DNA from: an uncultured Alphaproteobacteria bacterium
GTDB lineage: Bacteria; Pseudomonadota; Alphaproteobacteria; Rs-D84
Assembly (NCBI GenBank): GCA_946623825.1
Contig: CAMORN010000003.1
Coordinates: forward strand, 1 to 64,000
Direction: 5' to 3'
Length of the DNA: 64,000 nt
The stretch's first letter is position 1. Each line of letters starts with the position of its first letter. Below, in pieces: positions 1 through 9,721 of the stretch. The notes under the pieces were generated by a model that saw only the letters and a list, made by a program, of their open reading frames with translations, had not been told where the DNA came from and made no database searches. Made by a program: the position numbers and the translations under genes.

Positions 1-1
1 A

Positions 2-3000
2 CCAACCAACAAACTTATATCCTGTTTTTGTAGGTTCACTTGGTGTTATTGTTTGACTTGTTGCAGAATAAGTGAACACAGATGGAGTTATATTATTTAA
101 CTGCGTTGCACCATCATAATAATTTATAGAATAATTTCTTACAGTCCATTGTGGGAAACACGCTATCTCTGTTTCTTCATCATATGTCCAAGACACATAA
201 CCCGTATTACCAAAATTAACAGGGACAACATTATTATTATATCTGTGATTACACAACCAAGCAGATACATTTTGTGTTGCATATTCAGAACATCTTTCTA
301 AGTTTCCTGTTATATAACTGTAATCAAAACTTTCACCATAATTTGCAACACCACCACCCAATAAAAAACCGAAATCTTTATCAGAATTACAATAAAAAGA
401 ATATTCAATTTCTTTGATTTGCCAATGCGCATACAATGTTATATTTTCAGTCGTGGTGTATGGGCTGTTAACATTTGTGTCGCCATCTGGGGTAGTGTAC
501 CAACCAAGAAAATCATAACCAGTTCTTGTTGGTTCTGGCAGGGTTATTGCATCACCACCCGTAGTATATGTTGCAGGTGCAGGATTCGTTCCACCAACAT
601 AATTTATGTCATATATTATGTTATACGTATTTGATGTCCAATGCGCATACAAAGTTATATTTTCAGTTGTGGTGTATGGGCTGTTAACCTTATTACCGCC
701 CGTTGGCGATGTGTACCAACCGTCAAATGTATAACCCGTTCTTGTCGGGGTTGGCAGGGTTATTGCACTACCACCCGCCGTATATGTTGCAGGTGCAGGA
801 TTCGTTCCACCAACATAATTTATATCATATATGACCGTAAATGTGTTTAGTGTCCAATGTGCATACAATGTTTTATTACCAGTTAAATCAGTTGTGGTTG
901 TAATTTTATTACCACTGAAATCAGATGTTTCGTACCAACCATCAAACTGATAGTTTGCTTTGCTTGGTTCATAATTGCTGATATGATACGGGACCGCGTT
1001 TACAGTTACACCATTACCAGTTCCATCAAAATCGTGTTGTTCTGTCTTTAACACCGTTGACCCATCTTTAAATGTCACTGTTGCAAAACATTGTGCAACC
1101 TGCCATGATGCCAATTCAGAATCAGGGTAGGCGTCTGGACATTTTTTATATGAACGACTTTGATCTGGATAATATCCCTGGGAATATACCATTTCTACCA
1201 TATCTGAGAATATATTTGTCGCCGGTTGCCCACTAGACAAAGCACCAAACATAGATGCAGCAGATCCTGTGTATGGGATATACCCACCTAAAAACGTCTC
1301 TAATTCTGTACCTTTAGATTTATCGTATATCGTTGTGTAATAACCCCTCTGAACTGGCACACATGGAGTACGATGATAATCAATAAAATCATCATTGTTA
1401 TTTTCATTTATAACAGCATTTTGTTTAAAATAATCTGTATACAAAGATAATTCATATTCTGGATTTCCTATATAATATCCTTTTTCACACACGACATTCA
1501 TGGTTTGTGGCATACATAAATCATATAATCCTGTGGTAGTGTTATATCTGCATGATGTATTTTGAATATAAACCGCAGAATTTATACTGTTATTCGCATT
1601 ATATGCAGCAGATAAAACATCGTTAGAAGTTTTGTTTACGTTGTTATTTGCAGAACTAGCATATATAAAACCAGCACTACATTTATCCAAACTTTCTGCA
1701 TAACCATTGTCCGACGTAACATATAATGCCCCAAAACTTGAATTGTTAGTATTCGGACATTTTACAAGCCATTTTGCATATAATGTTATTGATTGGGCAG
1801 GGGTATACGAAGCACCAGCATCACCGACCTTGCTGGATGCTGATAACGCAGAATCAGAATACCAACCATCAAACGCATAACCCGTTCTTGTCGGGGTTGG
1901 CAGGGTTATTGCATCACCACCCGTAGTATATGTTGCAGGTGCAGGATTCGTTCCACCAACATAATTTATATTGTACGAGACCGTAAATGCGTTTGATGTC
2001 CAATGCGCATACAAAGTTATATTTTCAGTCGTGGTGTATGGGCTGTTAACCTTTGTACCACCATCTGGGGCAGTGTACCAACCAAGAAAATCATAACCAG
2101 TTCTTGTTGGTTCTGGCAGGGTTATTGCATCACCACCCGTAGTATATGTTGCAGGCTCAGGGTCCGTTCCGCCAACATAATTTATATAGTATGTTATTGT
2201 ATATGTATTTGGCTTACAATATGATGCACCAACAGAATCAAGCAGTTCGTCATGACGATCAATAACAGTTGAAACTGTGCTACCAAAGCTATTCGCACAA
2301 AAACCACTACATGAACTTTCACAACTAGACGTGGTATTATAACTGTTTGAGAACAACACATAAAAACCATGCAAGTCTTGCGAAACGCCATTCAATGGTT
2401 TATAGGTATCCAACTTACAATAACAATACTGTCCGCTGGCATCTGGTAGTACAGATGTTGTTGGCCATACATCATTAACAACTGTGCCAGCCTGTGTACT
2501 GCATCTTCCATGTCCTGTTATTTTGCCTTTGTTTCCATAATCTATCACGAATTTACCACGGTCATTTGTTGTGCTTAATCCGTACACAACAGAATTTTGT
2601 TCATATTGACCATCAATAGATACATACCCAGAACCTGTTTTATCATTATCATTCAGCAGAGTCAGCAAATCTGGAACATTTGCATCGCCTAAATTATATG
2701 TGTATCCATTATCACATATGAATTTAGCCCAATATGTTTTATCTTCTGTTTCTGTTGTTGATATTGTTTTAATTTCAGAACAACCTGTTAGTCCAGCGCT
2801 TGTACACCAACCATCAAATCTTCCATGGGCTGTTCTTGGGACAGCATTGATTGTTGCACCAACACCGTAAGTATATGTCGCAGGTGTTATACCCCTAATC
2901 TTAACATTACCATCCATATAAGTAATATTATAAACTTTCGGGGTCCATTGTGCATACAATGTTATTGATTGGGTAGGGGTATAAGGGTCATCTACTTCAT

Positions 3001-6000
3001 CACCACCATTTAAATCTGTATACCAACCAAGAAAATCATAACCCGTTCTTGTCGGGGTTGGCAGGGTTATTGCATTACCCGCCGTATATGTTGCAGGTGC
3101 AGGATTCGTTCCACCAACATAATTTATATTGTACGAGACCGTAAATGCGTTTTGTGCACACACATATGTTTTCGCATCGTTAAACAATGCGCTGCGCATT
3201 CTTTCTTCAGCTGAAGAACATGTAGCTTCTTCGGTTGATTGGCTGAAAACATAATCAGCACAATCATAAGAACAATTTGCAAAACATTCTTCATAGGTAT
3301 TATAATTTGTACCATTACAACTTCTGTCTCTCATTTTGGCCCACGAAGACACAGCCGGTGTCCATGCACTGTTATCATTTTCCTTAAACAATGTTGTTTT
3401 ACACCAACAATATTTTCCATTAGATAAACTTGGTGTTCCGATTTCACCACTTGTTCCTTCGGTATCACTGCACAAAGCACGGCCACGCACAATTCCATAT
3501 TCATTATTCAACCAAATATCATACATACCATTTGATTTATTGGTTCTGAGACAATCTTTATCTTCACATCCAATATTCCCACTAAAATCAACTGATATAT
3601 AATCAACAGAATCCCAATAATTCGGAACATTTTTAGATGCCAATGCGCTGGCGATTTGTGTTGATACATATCCAGAATTACAATTCATACCTGTTACTGC
3701 GCACGCATCTGGATCATCGGGAACACACGCAGAAACAGCCTGCGTATCTTCATAATCTTCTTCTGGATATATTTTACACGGAACAGAACCTGTATTTGCA
3801 TAAATTACAGATATTGCATTTTCAGCAACCGCAACAGGATTCGCAACCGCACATGTTGTTGTTCCTGTCTTATAACAGTCCGTAATACCTCCAGCAGATG
3901 TTTCAGATGTAAAACCGGTCGGACATGTTTCTTTGCCAATGATAATATCTGGGGTATCTGTATGAAAATATCCACCTCCACAATAAAACCCACGTGGACA
4001 AGCATCACATGTTTGTGTTGATTTATTATAATATGTTTTATACGGGCAATGTTTTTTCCACACAGCGGAAAATGTCACGGTTCCAGGTGTTGAACGCAAA
4101 TTTTTATACCATTGATATGTACTGCGCGTTAATGTTTCCGATGAAAATTCATGCCATGCACTGTTATACCAATACGAATGTGTTGATGTGTCCATGCCAG
4201 ATATATTCCAGCCTGCAAAAGTCCACCCTGTACGCGTTGGATTTATTATTTGACCAGTTTCACCCGGAACAATTTGTACGGTTGTTGGGTTAGTACCAGA
4301 CACCGTTCCACCATTCAAATTATAAGAAATTGTATAATAATCAATAACGACAGGGGCACATGATTTCTTTGGTGTATATTCGTTTTCAAATACAGAATGA
4401 AATTCTGTCGTATTTGCAGGGCAGGTTTCTGATACTTTTGTATTATTGCTTATTGCACCACCATTAGAAGTCGTATTATCACCAAACATACCTGTTGCAA
4501 CATTGTTTCCGCCGGCATATTCAGAATTTTCCATATCCCCAAAGAATGTTGATGGTATATAAGATACCTTTGTTCCATCTTCATATTCAAAATACTCCAA
4601 ATTATTATCGCCATAAAACATATGATAAAAAGCATTTTTCGCAGGATCATCATCATCCAAACCAGAAATCAAATCCGCTGGTATCGTTGTTAATTCTTTG
4701 CATCCACTAAACATTTCGGAAAATAACCCTTCGTCCACCCAAGATAGATTAGGGAACATATTACGTGGAACTTTGGTTATTTTTGTGTACGCAAATGTGT
4801 CTTCAAACATATATGAGCCTGTGGAATTTATATCTGCAAACAAACCATCCGGTATAGCAGTTAACCCAGAACCAGAAAATGTGTATTCAAACATTTTCAA
4901 ACAACCACCTTCGTTACCTTCAAATAAATCTGATGGAATGGTTTGTAAACTACTACAATCTTCGAATGTGTATGCATACATCATATCTTCACAAGAAGCA
5001 ATATGTGGAAAAACATCCTGTCCAATTGTTGTTAATTGTGAACAAGAAGCAAATGTTTCCTCAAACATTTCCTTACAAGAATTTGTAATATTTGAAAACA
5101 AACCAGACGGCACGGTTTGTATCGCGGTGTTATAAAACGCACTAGCAAACATATTATCACTGCATTTTGTTATATTGCTGAATAAACCAGACGGTATAAC
5201 AGTTAACCCAGAACCAGAAAAAGCTTCTTCAAACATACTGTCCACAGAGCCAGTAACACCGGAAAACATATTTGAATCTATCGTTGTTAGATTCGTACAA
5301 TCTTTACACAGCTGATAAAATTGTGGATGTGTTTCAAATTCATCTGAATCTAAATTCGCTGGCAATGTTACGGTTGGAAATACAGAACCAATTGACCCGC
5401 GTATTTCTTTTATATATTCATGCGCATTTGCATTACCATCATAAAACGATATTGCGGGTTGGTCAGAATCATTGGAATACGCAATTGTATTTCCATACAC
5501 CTTTATAGTATGTGAACCAGATGTGGTATATGTATGTGAAAAATAAAAATCATCATCAGATTTTACATCTTCTGCTTTTGTCGATAAAACACTTCTTTCG
5601 CCATCACCCCAATCAACCACATAAGACCCAAGTGCAGAAATCGTAAATTTAAATTTTGTGTTTTGTGGCATATTATCAACGGTTTTTATTGTAAAATAAT
5701 TATTGGCATCCATTGGGAAACAATCGGAAATACTATTGTTTTGGCCAGACACAGACGTTTTTCCATCTGGACATATTTTACAAGCCACTACATTTTCACC
5801 ATTATCGACGTTTTTTCCCCAATAATTTTCATAACCTATAGTCTCTTTATATGTAAAATCTGGGCATACTGTATCCATTTTTGTATCACCAAAAGCGTCC
5901 CCGATAAAATACTGAGGGTCATCTGGTTGTGTATCATTAAATGTTTGATATGTTATGTTTTCAACCATTTCTGCTGGGATATACCCATCAGCTGCTGTTC

Positions 6001-8035
6001 CTTTAAAAGCATTCTTTAATAAACTATTGTAATCAACATCACATTCACCATCATAACCGCCTTCGGCATCACAATCTTCATAGCCTTGAACTTCACCAGA
6101 CATACTACCGAATATATCTGCTGGTATCTGACCTCGTATTCCTGAACAACCATTAAATATATAGGAAAAAGGAGAATCTGCAAAAACACGTTTTCCGTTT
6201 TCTGTTGGCACTGTTACATTTTTAAAGAAAGGTTTTAAATCACTTACAATGTTCGAACAATTTGAAAACGTAGCGTTTGCCATCCAAGAAGCTTGTGGAC
6301 CAGATATATTTCCAAAGAAATTTATTGGCAAATCAGAAAAACGCAGTCTTGTATCATTAGCAAATGTGCTACCAAACATACTATTTTTTGGAGCCCCAGA
6401 TATTGTAGAAAACAAATTTTCATCCAGATATTGTAATTCAGTACAATTTCTAAATGTTGCATAAAACATATTATTCGCTGTACCAGACACATAAAATTTA
6501 AACGGTTTATCACTGGAACCAAGTTGAGACACTCTACTGTCTTCAAATGTACTTTCAAACATCCGTGGAGCTACATTTGACCCAGACAAAGTTGAAAACA
6601 TATCTCCGGCTGAAACATAAGCCCCACTCAAAAAAGCCTTATTAAAAGTCGAAAAAAACGCTGCCTCTGCATTTGCATTACCAGACACATAAAATTTGAA
6701 ATTTTCCGGAATGCGTAATTGACTAGCATTTTTAAATGTTTCAGAAAACATATATGGTGCAACCGCAGACCCAGACAAACTTGCAAAAATATTTGCTGGT
6801 AAAGTTGATATTTTTGAATCAGAAAAAGTATTATCAAAAGCATGTTCTGCATTAGAATTCCCAGAAACATAGAAAGAAAAAGCACCGCTTTTTGTTGCAA
6901 ATTGTTCAAACCCCGTCCTAGCAAACGTGGATCTAAACATAAATGGCTGAACAGGTTTGTTAGCTAACGAACTGAATAAATTATATGGTACACGCTGTAA
7001 ATTAGAACATCCGCTAAAAGTGGCGGCAAATGCATATGGCGCCGATGCATTTATTGTATAAAAAAGTCCATCACTAACATAAGTTAAAAAGGTATTGCCT
7101 CCAAATGTATGATAAAAAGCATTTTCTGCATTTCCAGACACATGTTGAAAAATACCACTTGGTATATCTGAATAAATTTCTGCACGTTGTGAAACAAGTC
7201 CTGCACGGCCATCACTGAACGTATTTGCAAACATCGAAGGGACCACAGGACCATAAATTCTGCTTCCAAATATATCATCTGGTATTTCTTTTAATGGAAA
7301 TTTACTAAACAAGCCCTTAAAAACAGGTTGTCTGCCAAGCCCGTTTCCAACTGTAGGAAAAACATTTCCTATTTGACCGCTGACAAATTCTGAATAAGCC
7401 GACGGACCACTAGAGGTATATCCGTTGGCGGATGAAGATATTTCAATAGCAGGTTTTCCATCTGTAGGATAACCAGTCGCAACCCCCTTAAAAGTAACTG
7501 TTGTTCCAGAGACACATTCAACAGAATCTGTATGATACGTACAACCAGCATTATCATTATCTCCAGACACATTGATTTTTCCGTAAGCATTTATTTTTAT
7601 ATAAACCCTTGACGAATTAAATTTTATTTTGAATTCATCAGATGATATTTCATTCGGTAGCACACATACATTATTATTTGAATCCAACACATAGCCAGAA
7701 ACACAACTTCTTATAACACATTCATCTGCAAGAATGTTCTCATTCACACCCCCGTCTGTACGACAAGTACCATAATATCTTGCTGTTTCCCACGAAGCAA
7801 CATGTGCTGAATTCGGACATGTCGCATTACACGAAGATTGTCCGTCAGATATTGTTGTTGTCCCGTTTTGACACGCAGTACACTGTTTTTTTGCGGTGGT
7901 TTCTACACTATAAGAACCTTTTGGACATTTCTGAGGTTCTACACCAGTACAGACACACCAATAACCAGCAGGACAACTCGCAAATGCGTTCAAGGATACA
8001 AAGCACAGCAACAACGCAAACAGCGTTGATTTCAT
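2..8035 (-). CDS. Giant secreted repeat protein, C-terminus beyond left edge: signal peptide, Cys-rich ephrin-receptor/GCC2_GCC3-like N-terminus, two PKD-like plus DUF285/BspA-like LRR blocks, multiple InlB B-repeats (Listeria-Bacteroides repeat)
   Basis: Manual minus-strand translation from ATG at 8035 (MKSTLFALLLCFVSLNAFASCPAGYWCVCTG...). Frame reads open to the window edge; not in the ORF track, presumably because no stop lies in the window. Motifs: MFxxTFxxCSxLxxIPxxLFsxIsG repeats; INYVGGTNPAPATYTTGGDAITLPTPTRTGYxFxGWY...ITLYAHW repeats. Confidence 0.9.
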   Translation of the reverse strand, partial: MKSTLFALLLCFVSLNAFASCPAGYWCVCTGVEPQKCPKGSYSVETTAKKQCTACQNGTTTISDGQSSCNATCPNSAHVASWETARYYGTCRTDGGVNENILADECVIRSCVSGYVLDSNNNVCVLPNEISSDEFKIKFNSSRVYIKINAYGKINVSGDNDNAGCTYHTDSVECVSGTTVTFKGVATGYPTDGKPAIEISSSANGYTSSGPSAYSEFVSGQIGNVFPTVGNGLGRQPVFKGLFSKFPLKEIPDDIFGSRIYGPVVPSMFANTFSDGRAGLVSQRAEIYSDIPSGIFQHVSGNAENAFYHTFGGNTFLTYVSDGLFYTINASAPYAFAATFSGCSNLQRVPYNLFSSLANKPVQPFMFRSTFARTGFEQFATKSGAFSFYVSGNSNAEHAFDNTFSDSKISTLPANIFASLSGSAVAPYMFSETFKNASQLRIPENFKFYVSGNANAEAAFFSTFNKAFLSGAYVSAGDMFSTLSGSNVAPRMFESTFEDSRVSQLGSSDKPFKFYVSGTANNMFYATFRNCTELQYLDENLFSTISGAPKNSMFGSTFANDTRLRFSDLPINFFGNISGPQASWMANATFSNCSNIVSDLKPFFKNVTVPTENGKRVFADSPFSYIFNGCSGIRGQIPADIFGSMSGEVQGYEDCDAEGGYDGECDVDYNSLLKNAFKGTAADGYIPAEMVENITYQTFNDTQPDDPQYFIGDAFGDTKMDTVCPDFTYKETIGYENYWGKNVDNGENVVACKICPDGKTSVSGQNNSISDCFPMDANNYFTIKTVDNMPQNTKFKFTISALGSYVVDWGDGERSVLSTKAEDVKSDDDFYFSHTYTTSGSHTIKVYGNTIAYSNDSDQPAISFYDGNANAHEYIKEIRGSIGSVFPTVTLPANLDSDEFETHPQFYQLCKDCTNLTTIDSNMFSGVTGSVDSMFEEAFSGSGLTVIPSGLFSNITKCSDNMFASAFYNTAIQTVPSGLFSNITNSCKEMFEETFASCSQLTTIGQDVFPHIASCEDMMYAYTFEDCSSLQTIPSDLFEGNEGGCLKMFEYTFSGSGLTAIPDGLFADINSTGSYMFEDTFAYTKITKVPRNMFPNLSWVDEGLFSEMFSGCKELTTIPADLISGLDDDDPAKNAFYHMFYGDNNLEYFEYEDGTKVSYIPSTFFGDMENSEYAGGNNVATGMFGDNTTSNGGAISNNTKVSETCPANTTEFHSVFENEYTPKKSCAPVVIDYYTISYNLNGGTVSGTNPTTVQIVPGETGQIINPTRTGWTFAGWNISGMDTSTHSYWYNSAWHEFSSETLTRSTYQWYKNLRSTPGTVTFSAVWKKHCPYKTYYNKSTQTCDACPRGFYCGGGYFHTDTPDIIIGKETCPTGFTSETSAGGITDCYKTGTTTCAVANPVAVAENAISVIYANTGSVPCKIYPEEDYEDTQAVSACVPDDPDACAVTGMNCNSGYVSTQIASALASKNVPNYWDSVDYISVDFSGNIGCEDKDCLRTNKSNGMYDIWLNNEYGIVRGRALCSDTEGTSGEIGTPSLSNGKYCWCKTTLFKENDNSAWTPAVSSWAKMRDRSCNGTNYNTYEECFANCSYDCADYVFSQSTEEATCSSAEERMRSALFNDAKTYVCAQNAFTVSYNINYVGGTNPAPATYTAGNAITLPTPTRTGYDFLGWYTDLNGGDEVDDPYTPTQSITLYAQWTPKVYNITYMDGNVKIRGITPATYTYGVGATINAVPRTAHGRFDGWCTSAGLTGCSEIKTISTTETEDKTYWAKFICDNGYTYNLGDANVPDLLTLLNDNDKTGSGYVSIDGQYEQNSVVYGLSTTNDRGKFVIDYGNKGKITGHGRCSTQAGTVVNDVWPTTSVLPDASGQYCYCKLDTYKPLNGVSQDLHGFYVLFSNSYNTTSSCESSCSGFCANSFGSTVSTVIDRHDELLDSVGASYCKPNTYTITYYINYVGGTDPEPATYTTGGDAITLPEPTRTGYDFLGWYTAPDGGTKVNSPYTTTENITLYAHWTSNAFTVSYNINYVGGTNPAPATYTTGGDAITLPTPTRTGYAFDGWYSDSALSASSKVGDAGASYTPAQSITLYAKWLVKCPNTNNSSFGALYVTSDNGYAESLDKCSAGFIYASSANNNVNKTSNDVLSAAYNANNSINSAVYIQNTSCRYNTTTGLYDLCMPQTMNVVCEKGYYIGNPEYELSLYTDYFKQNAVINENNNDDFIDYHRTPCVPVQRGYYTTIYDKSKGTELETFLGGYIPYTGSAASMFGALSSGQPATNIFSDMVEMVYSQGYYPDQSRSYKKCPDAYPDSELASWQVAQCFATVTFKDGSTVLKTEQHDFDGTGNGVTVNAVPYHISNYEPSKANYQFDGWYETSDFSGNKITTTTDLTGNKTLYAHWTLNTFTVIYDINYVGGTNPAPATYTAGGSAITLPTPTRTGYTFDGWYTSPTGGNKVNSPYTTTENITLYAHWTSNTYNIIYDINYVGGTNPAPATYTTGGDAITLPEPTRTGYDFLGWYTTPDGDTNVNSPYTTTENITLYAHWQIKEIEYSFYCNSDKDFGFLLGGGVANYGESFDYSYITGNLERCSEYATQNVSAWLCNHRYNNNVVPVNFGNTGYVSWTYDEETEIACFPQWTVRNYSINYYDGATQLNNITPSVFTYSATSQTITPSEPTKTGYKFVGW
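415..1100 (-). repeat. Three consecutive InlB-type B-repeats
   Basis: YNIIYDINYVGGTNPAPATYTTGGDAITLPEPTRTGYDFLGWYTTPDGDTNVNSPYTTTENITLYAHW and neighbours; near-identical DNA between copies. Confidence 0.85.
1770..2220 (-). repeat. Two InlB-type B-repeats
   Basis: ITYYINYVGGTDPEPATYTTGGDAITLPEPTRTGYDFLGWYTAPDGGTKVNSPYTTTENITLYAHW and following copy. Confidence 0.85.
2765..3150 (-). repeat. Two further InlB-type B-repeats
   Basis: VSYNINYVGGTNPAPATYTAGNAITLPTPTRTGYDFLGWYTDLNGGDEVDDPYTPTQSITLYAQW plus a diverged copy. Confidence 0.8.
4480..5440 (-). repeat. DUF285/BspA-like LRR block 2
   Basis: Recurrent MFEEAFSGSGLTVIPSGLFSNITKCSDNMFASAFYNTAIQTVPSGLFSNIT pattern. Confidence 0.75.
6090..7340 (-). 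repeat. DUF285/BspA-like LRR block 1
   Basis: Recurrent MFSETFKNASQLRIPENFKFYVSGNANAEAAFFSTF / MFxxTFxx pattern. Confidence 0.75.
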
Positions 8036-8195
8036 AATAGCAAAAAACTGGCAGAATTTAGCCACTTTTAAGATTTCCATCCTTTCTTGTTTTTTATCTT
8101 AGAAAAAAATAGCCTACTGTGTAAAGTAAAAAAAATCGTGATTATATATAAATATATAAATTTCATTGAAAACCCGTTTTTTCATGATATATTTA

Positions 8196-8514
8196 TTTCA
8201 TCAGGTGCGAAAGGGCATAGCTGTATAGCATTTGCGTTATACAGAGGAAAGTCCGGACTGCACGGGACAGCATAGTGGCTAACAGCCACGCAGAGTAATC
8301 TGACGATTAGAGCAACAGAGACGAGCGTATTAATTTACGGTGAAACGGGCAATCTCTATGCGCAGCAACCTCAAATAGGATTTCCAAGGTGTGTCCCCAC
8401 CGCTACAGAAATCGGGTAGAGGGCTTTGACATATTATGGCAACATAATTTGCAGATTAATTATGCCCGCAATTAAATTGCACAGAATCCGGCTTATTGAA
8501 CACCTGATAAAAAT
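8196..8514 (+). ncRNA. rnpB: RNase P RNA, bacterial class A
   Basis: Conserved GAGGAAAGTCCGGACTGCACGGGACAG core and ACAGAATCCGGCTTA near the 3' end; terminal P1 helix catcaggtg/cacctgat; followed by a terminator. Confidence 0.93.
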
Positions 8515-8516
8515 AA

Positions 8517-8540
8517 AATCGCCAAACGGCGATTTTTTTT
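8517..8540 (+). terminator. Intrinsic terminator after rnpB
   Basis: aatcgccaaacggcgatttttttt hairpin plus T-run. Confidence 0.85.
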
Positions 8541-8543
8541 GTT

Positions 8544-9290
8544 TTACATAATTTCACCAGTTGACGGATAAAATGTCACACTGATATTTTTCCATTTGTC
8601 ATATTCTGAACGTGGCAACATTGAAAATGGATTGCAAGTTTTTATTGCTGATTTTGCAGTGTCTAAAACATATGCAAAATCAGGGTCAGTATTTGCACGA
8701 GATTCTGATTCAAACCACAATCTGTCAACGACACCCGTTGGTAATAATTTCATGTGTGCTGTTAAACGAATATCTTCCAAACCAGAACGCGTTTTATCTA
8801 TGTTCCAACAACGCGTTAAAACAACACGCAAAGCATCAATAACCGACACTGTCATTGTACGATCCAAAGACAAGACTTCACGGTTAACTTTCACTACTGT
8901 TTTTTTGCGTGGTAATGGTTTATTTTCTGTTTTTTTGTTTTCTGTATTTTTTGCCGGCGATGAAGTTGTTTTTTTACTTCCATCTTCAATCATAGTCGGT
9001 TGTTTTATCTCTATTTTTTCTTCCGATGTATTTTTTGTGTTTTTTTGCGTTTCTTCCGGCTTTTTTTGCATATTTTCGTCTGGTTTTGTAGTATTATAAA
9101 GACGCGTTTCTTCGCCAGAAATTTTTACATTTTTTAAATCAATTTCTATGATTTGAATACGGTTTGGAGACACCAATTTTGCACGTTCAACGACAACCGA
9201 AAAAGACAACATTGCAATCGCAATTAAAACCAAATGCCCAAACACGGACATTAAAAAATTTTCACTGTCAAATTGCGTTTTTGCTTTCAT
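8544..9290 (-). CDS. tolA: TolA-like protein
   Basis: N-terminal TM, charged K/E/T-rich middle, TolA-like C-terminus (VIDALRVVLTRCWNID...); follows tolQ-tolR. Confidence 0.75.
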   Translation of the reverse strand: MKAKTQFDSENFLMSVFGHLVLIAIAMLSFSVVVERAKLVSPNRIQIIEIDLKNVKISGEETRLYNTTKPDENMQKKPEETQKNTKNTSEEKIEIKQPTMIEDGSKKTTSSPAKNTENKKTENKPLPRKKTVVKVNREVLSLDRTMTVSVIDALRVVLTRCWNIDKTRSGLEDIRLTAHMKLLPTGVVDRLWFESESRANTDPDFAYVLDTAKSAIKTCNPFSMLPRSEYDKWKNISVTFYPSTGEIM

Positions 9291-9299
9291 AATTTTTTA

Positions 9300-9704
9300 T
9301 TATTTATTATCAATTTGTGTTCTTAAACCGACGCGTTGAAAACCAACATCTTTTAATTTACCCATCATGGACATTACCGCACCATAATCAGCGTGTGTAT
9401 CACCACTTAATGTGATTGATAAATTTGGATTTTCACCACGCATTGCAATTGCGCGTTTCACAATTTCATCGCGTGGCAATTTTGTGTCCAATAAATAATA
9501 GTTTCCTTTTTCATCAACACTGATTTGAATTGCGTGATCGTTGCCAGTCATTGCAGATGTTCCCGCACGTGGCAATTCTATATCTATACCCGTTGTCATC
9601 ATCGGGGTTGTTACCATAAACACCGCCAACAATGTTGTCATAATATCTATCATTGGTGTCAAAGACATATTTCCATCAGAAACACCAGAACGTCTGCGAG
9701 ACAT
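9300..9704 (-). CDS. tolR: ExbD/TolR biopolymer transport protein
   Basis: MSLTPMIDIMTTLLAVFMVTTPMMTTGIDIELPRA; downstream of tolQ. Confidence 0.9.
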   Translation of the reverse strand: MSRRRSGVSDGNMSLTPMIDIMTTLLAVFMVTTPMMTTGIDIELPRAGTSAMTGNDHAIQISVDEKGNYYLLDTKLPRDEIVKRAIAMRGENPNLSITLSGDTHADYGAVMSMMGKLKDVGFQRVGLRTQIDNK

Positions 9705-9721
9705 ATTTTCCCCCGTGATAA

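Noticed and set aside
419-2224. Plus-strand ORFs such as MPMRIQCYIFSRGVWAVN...
   Set aside because: Antisense to the B-repeats of the giant minus-strand gene; their mutual similarity reflects the repeats, not real proteins.
500-3130. CRISPR-like regularly repeated DNA
   Set aside because: Repeat units are coding B-repeats with conserved protein motifs, not short direct repeats with unique spacers.
2194-7590. Minus-strand ORFs of 60-100 aa inside the giant gene
   Set aside because: All in a different reading frame from the giant ORF, with hydrophobic low-information content.
8596-9099. 167-aa plus-strand ORF antisense to tolA
   Set aside because: Mirror of the tolA coding strand; low-complexity Phe/Val-rich, no independent support.
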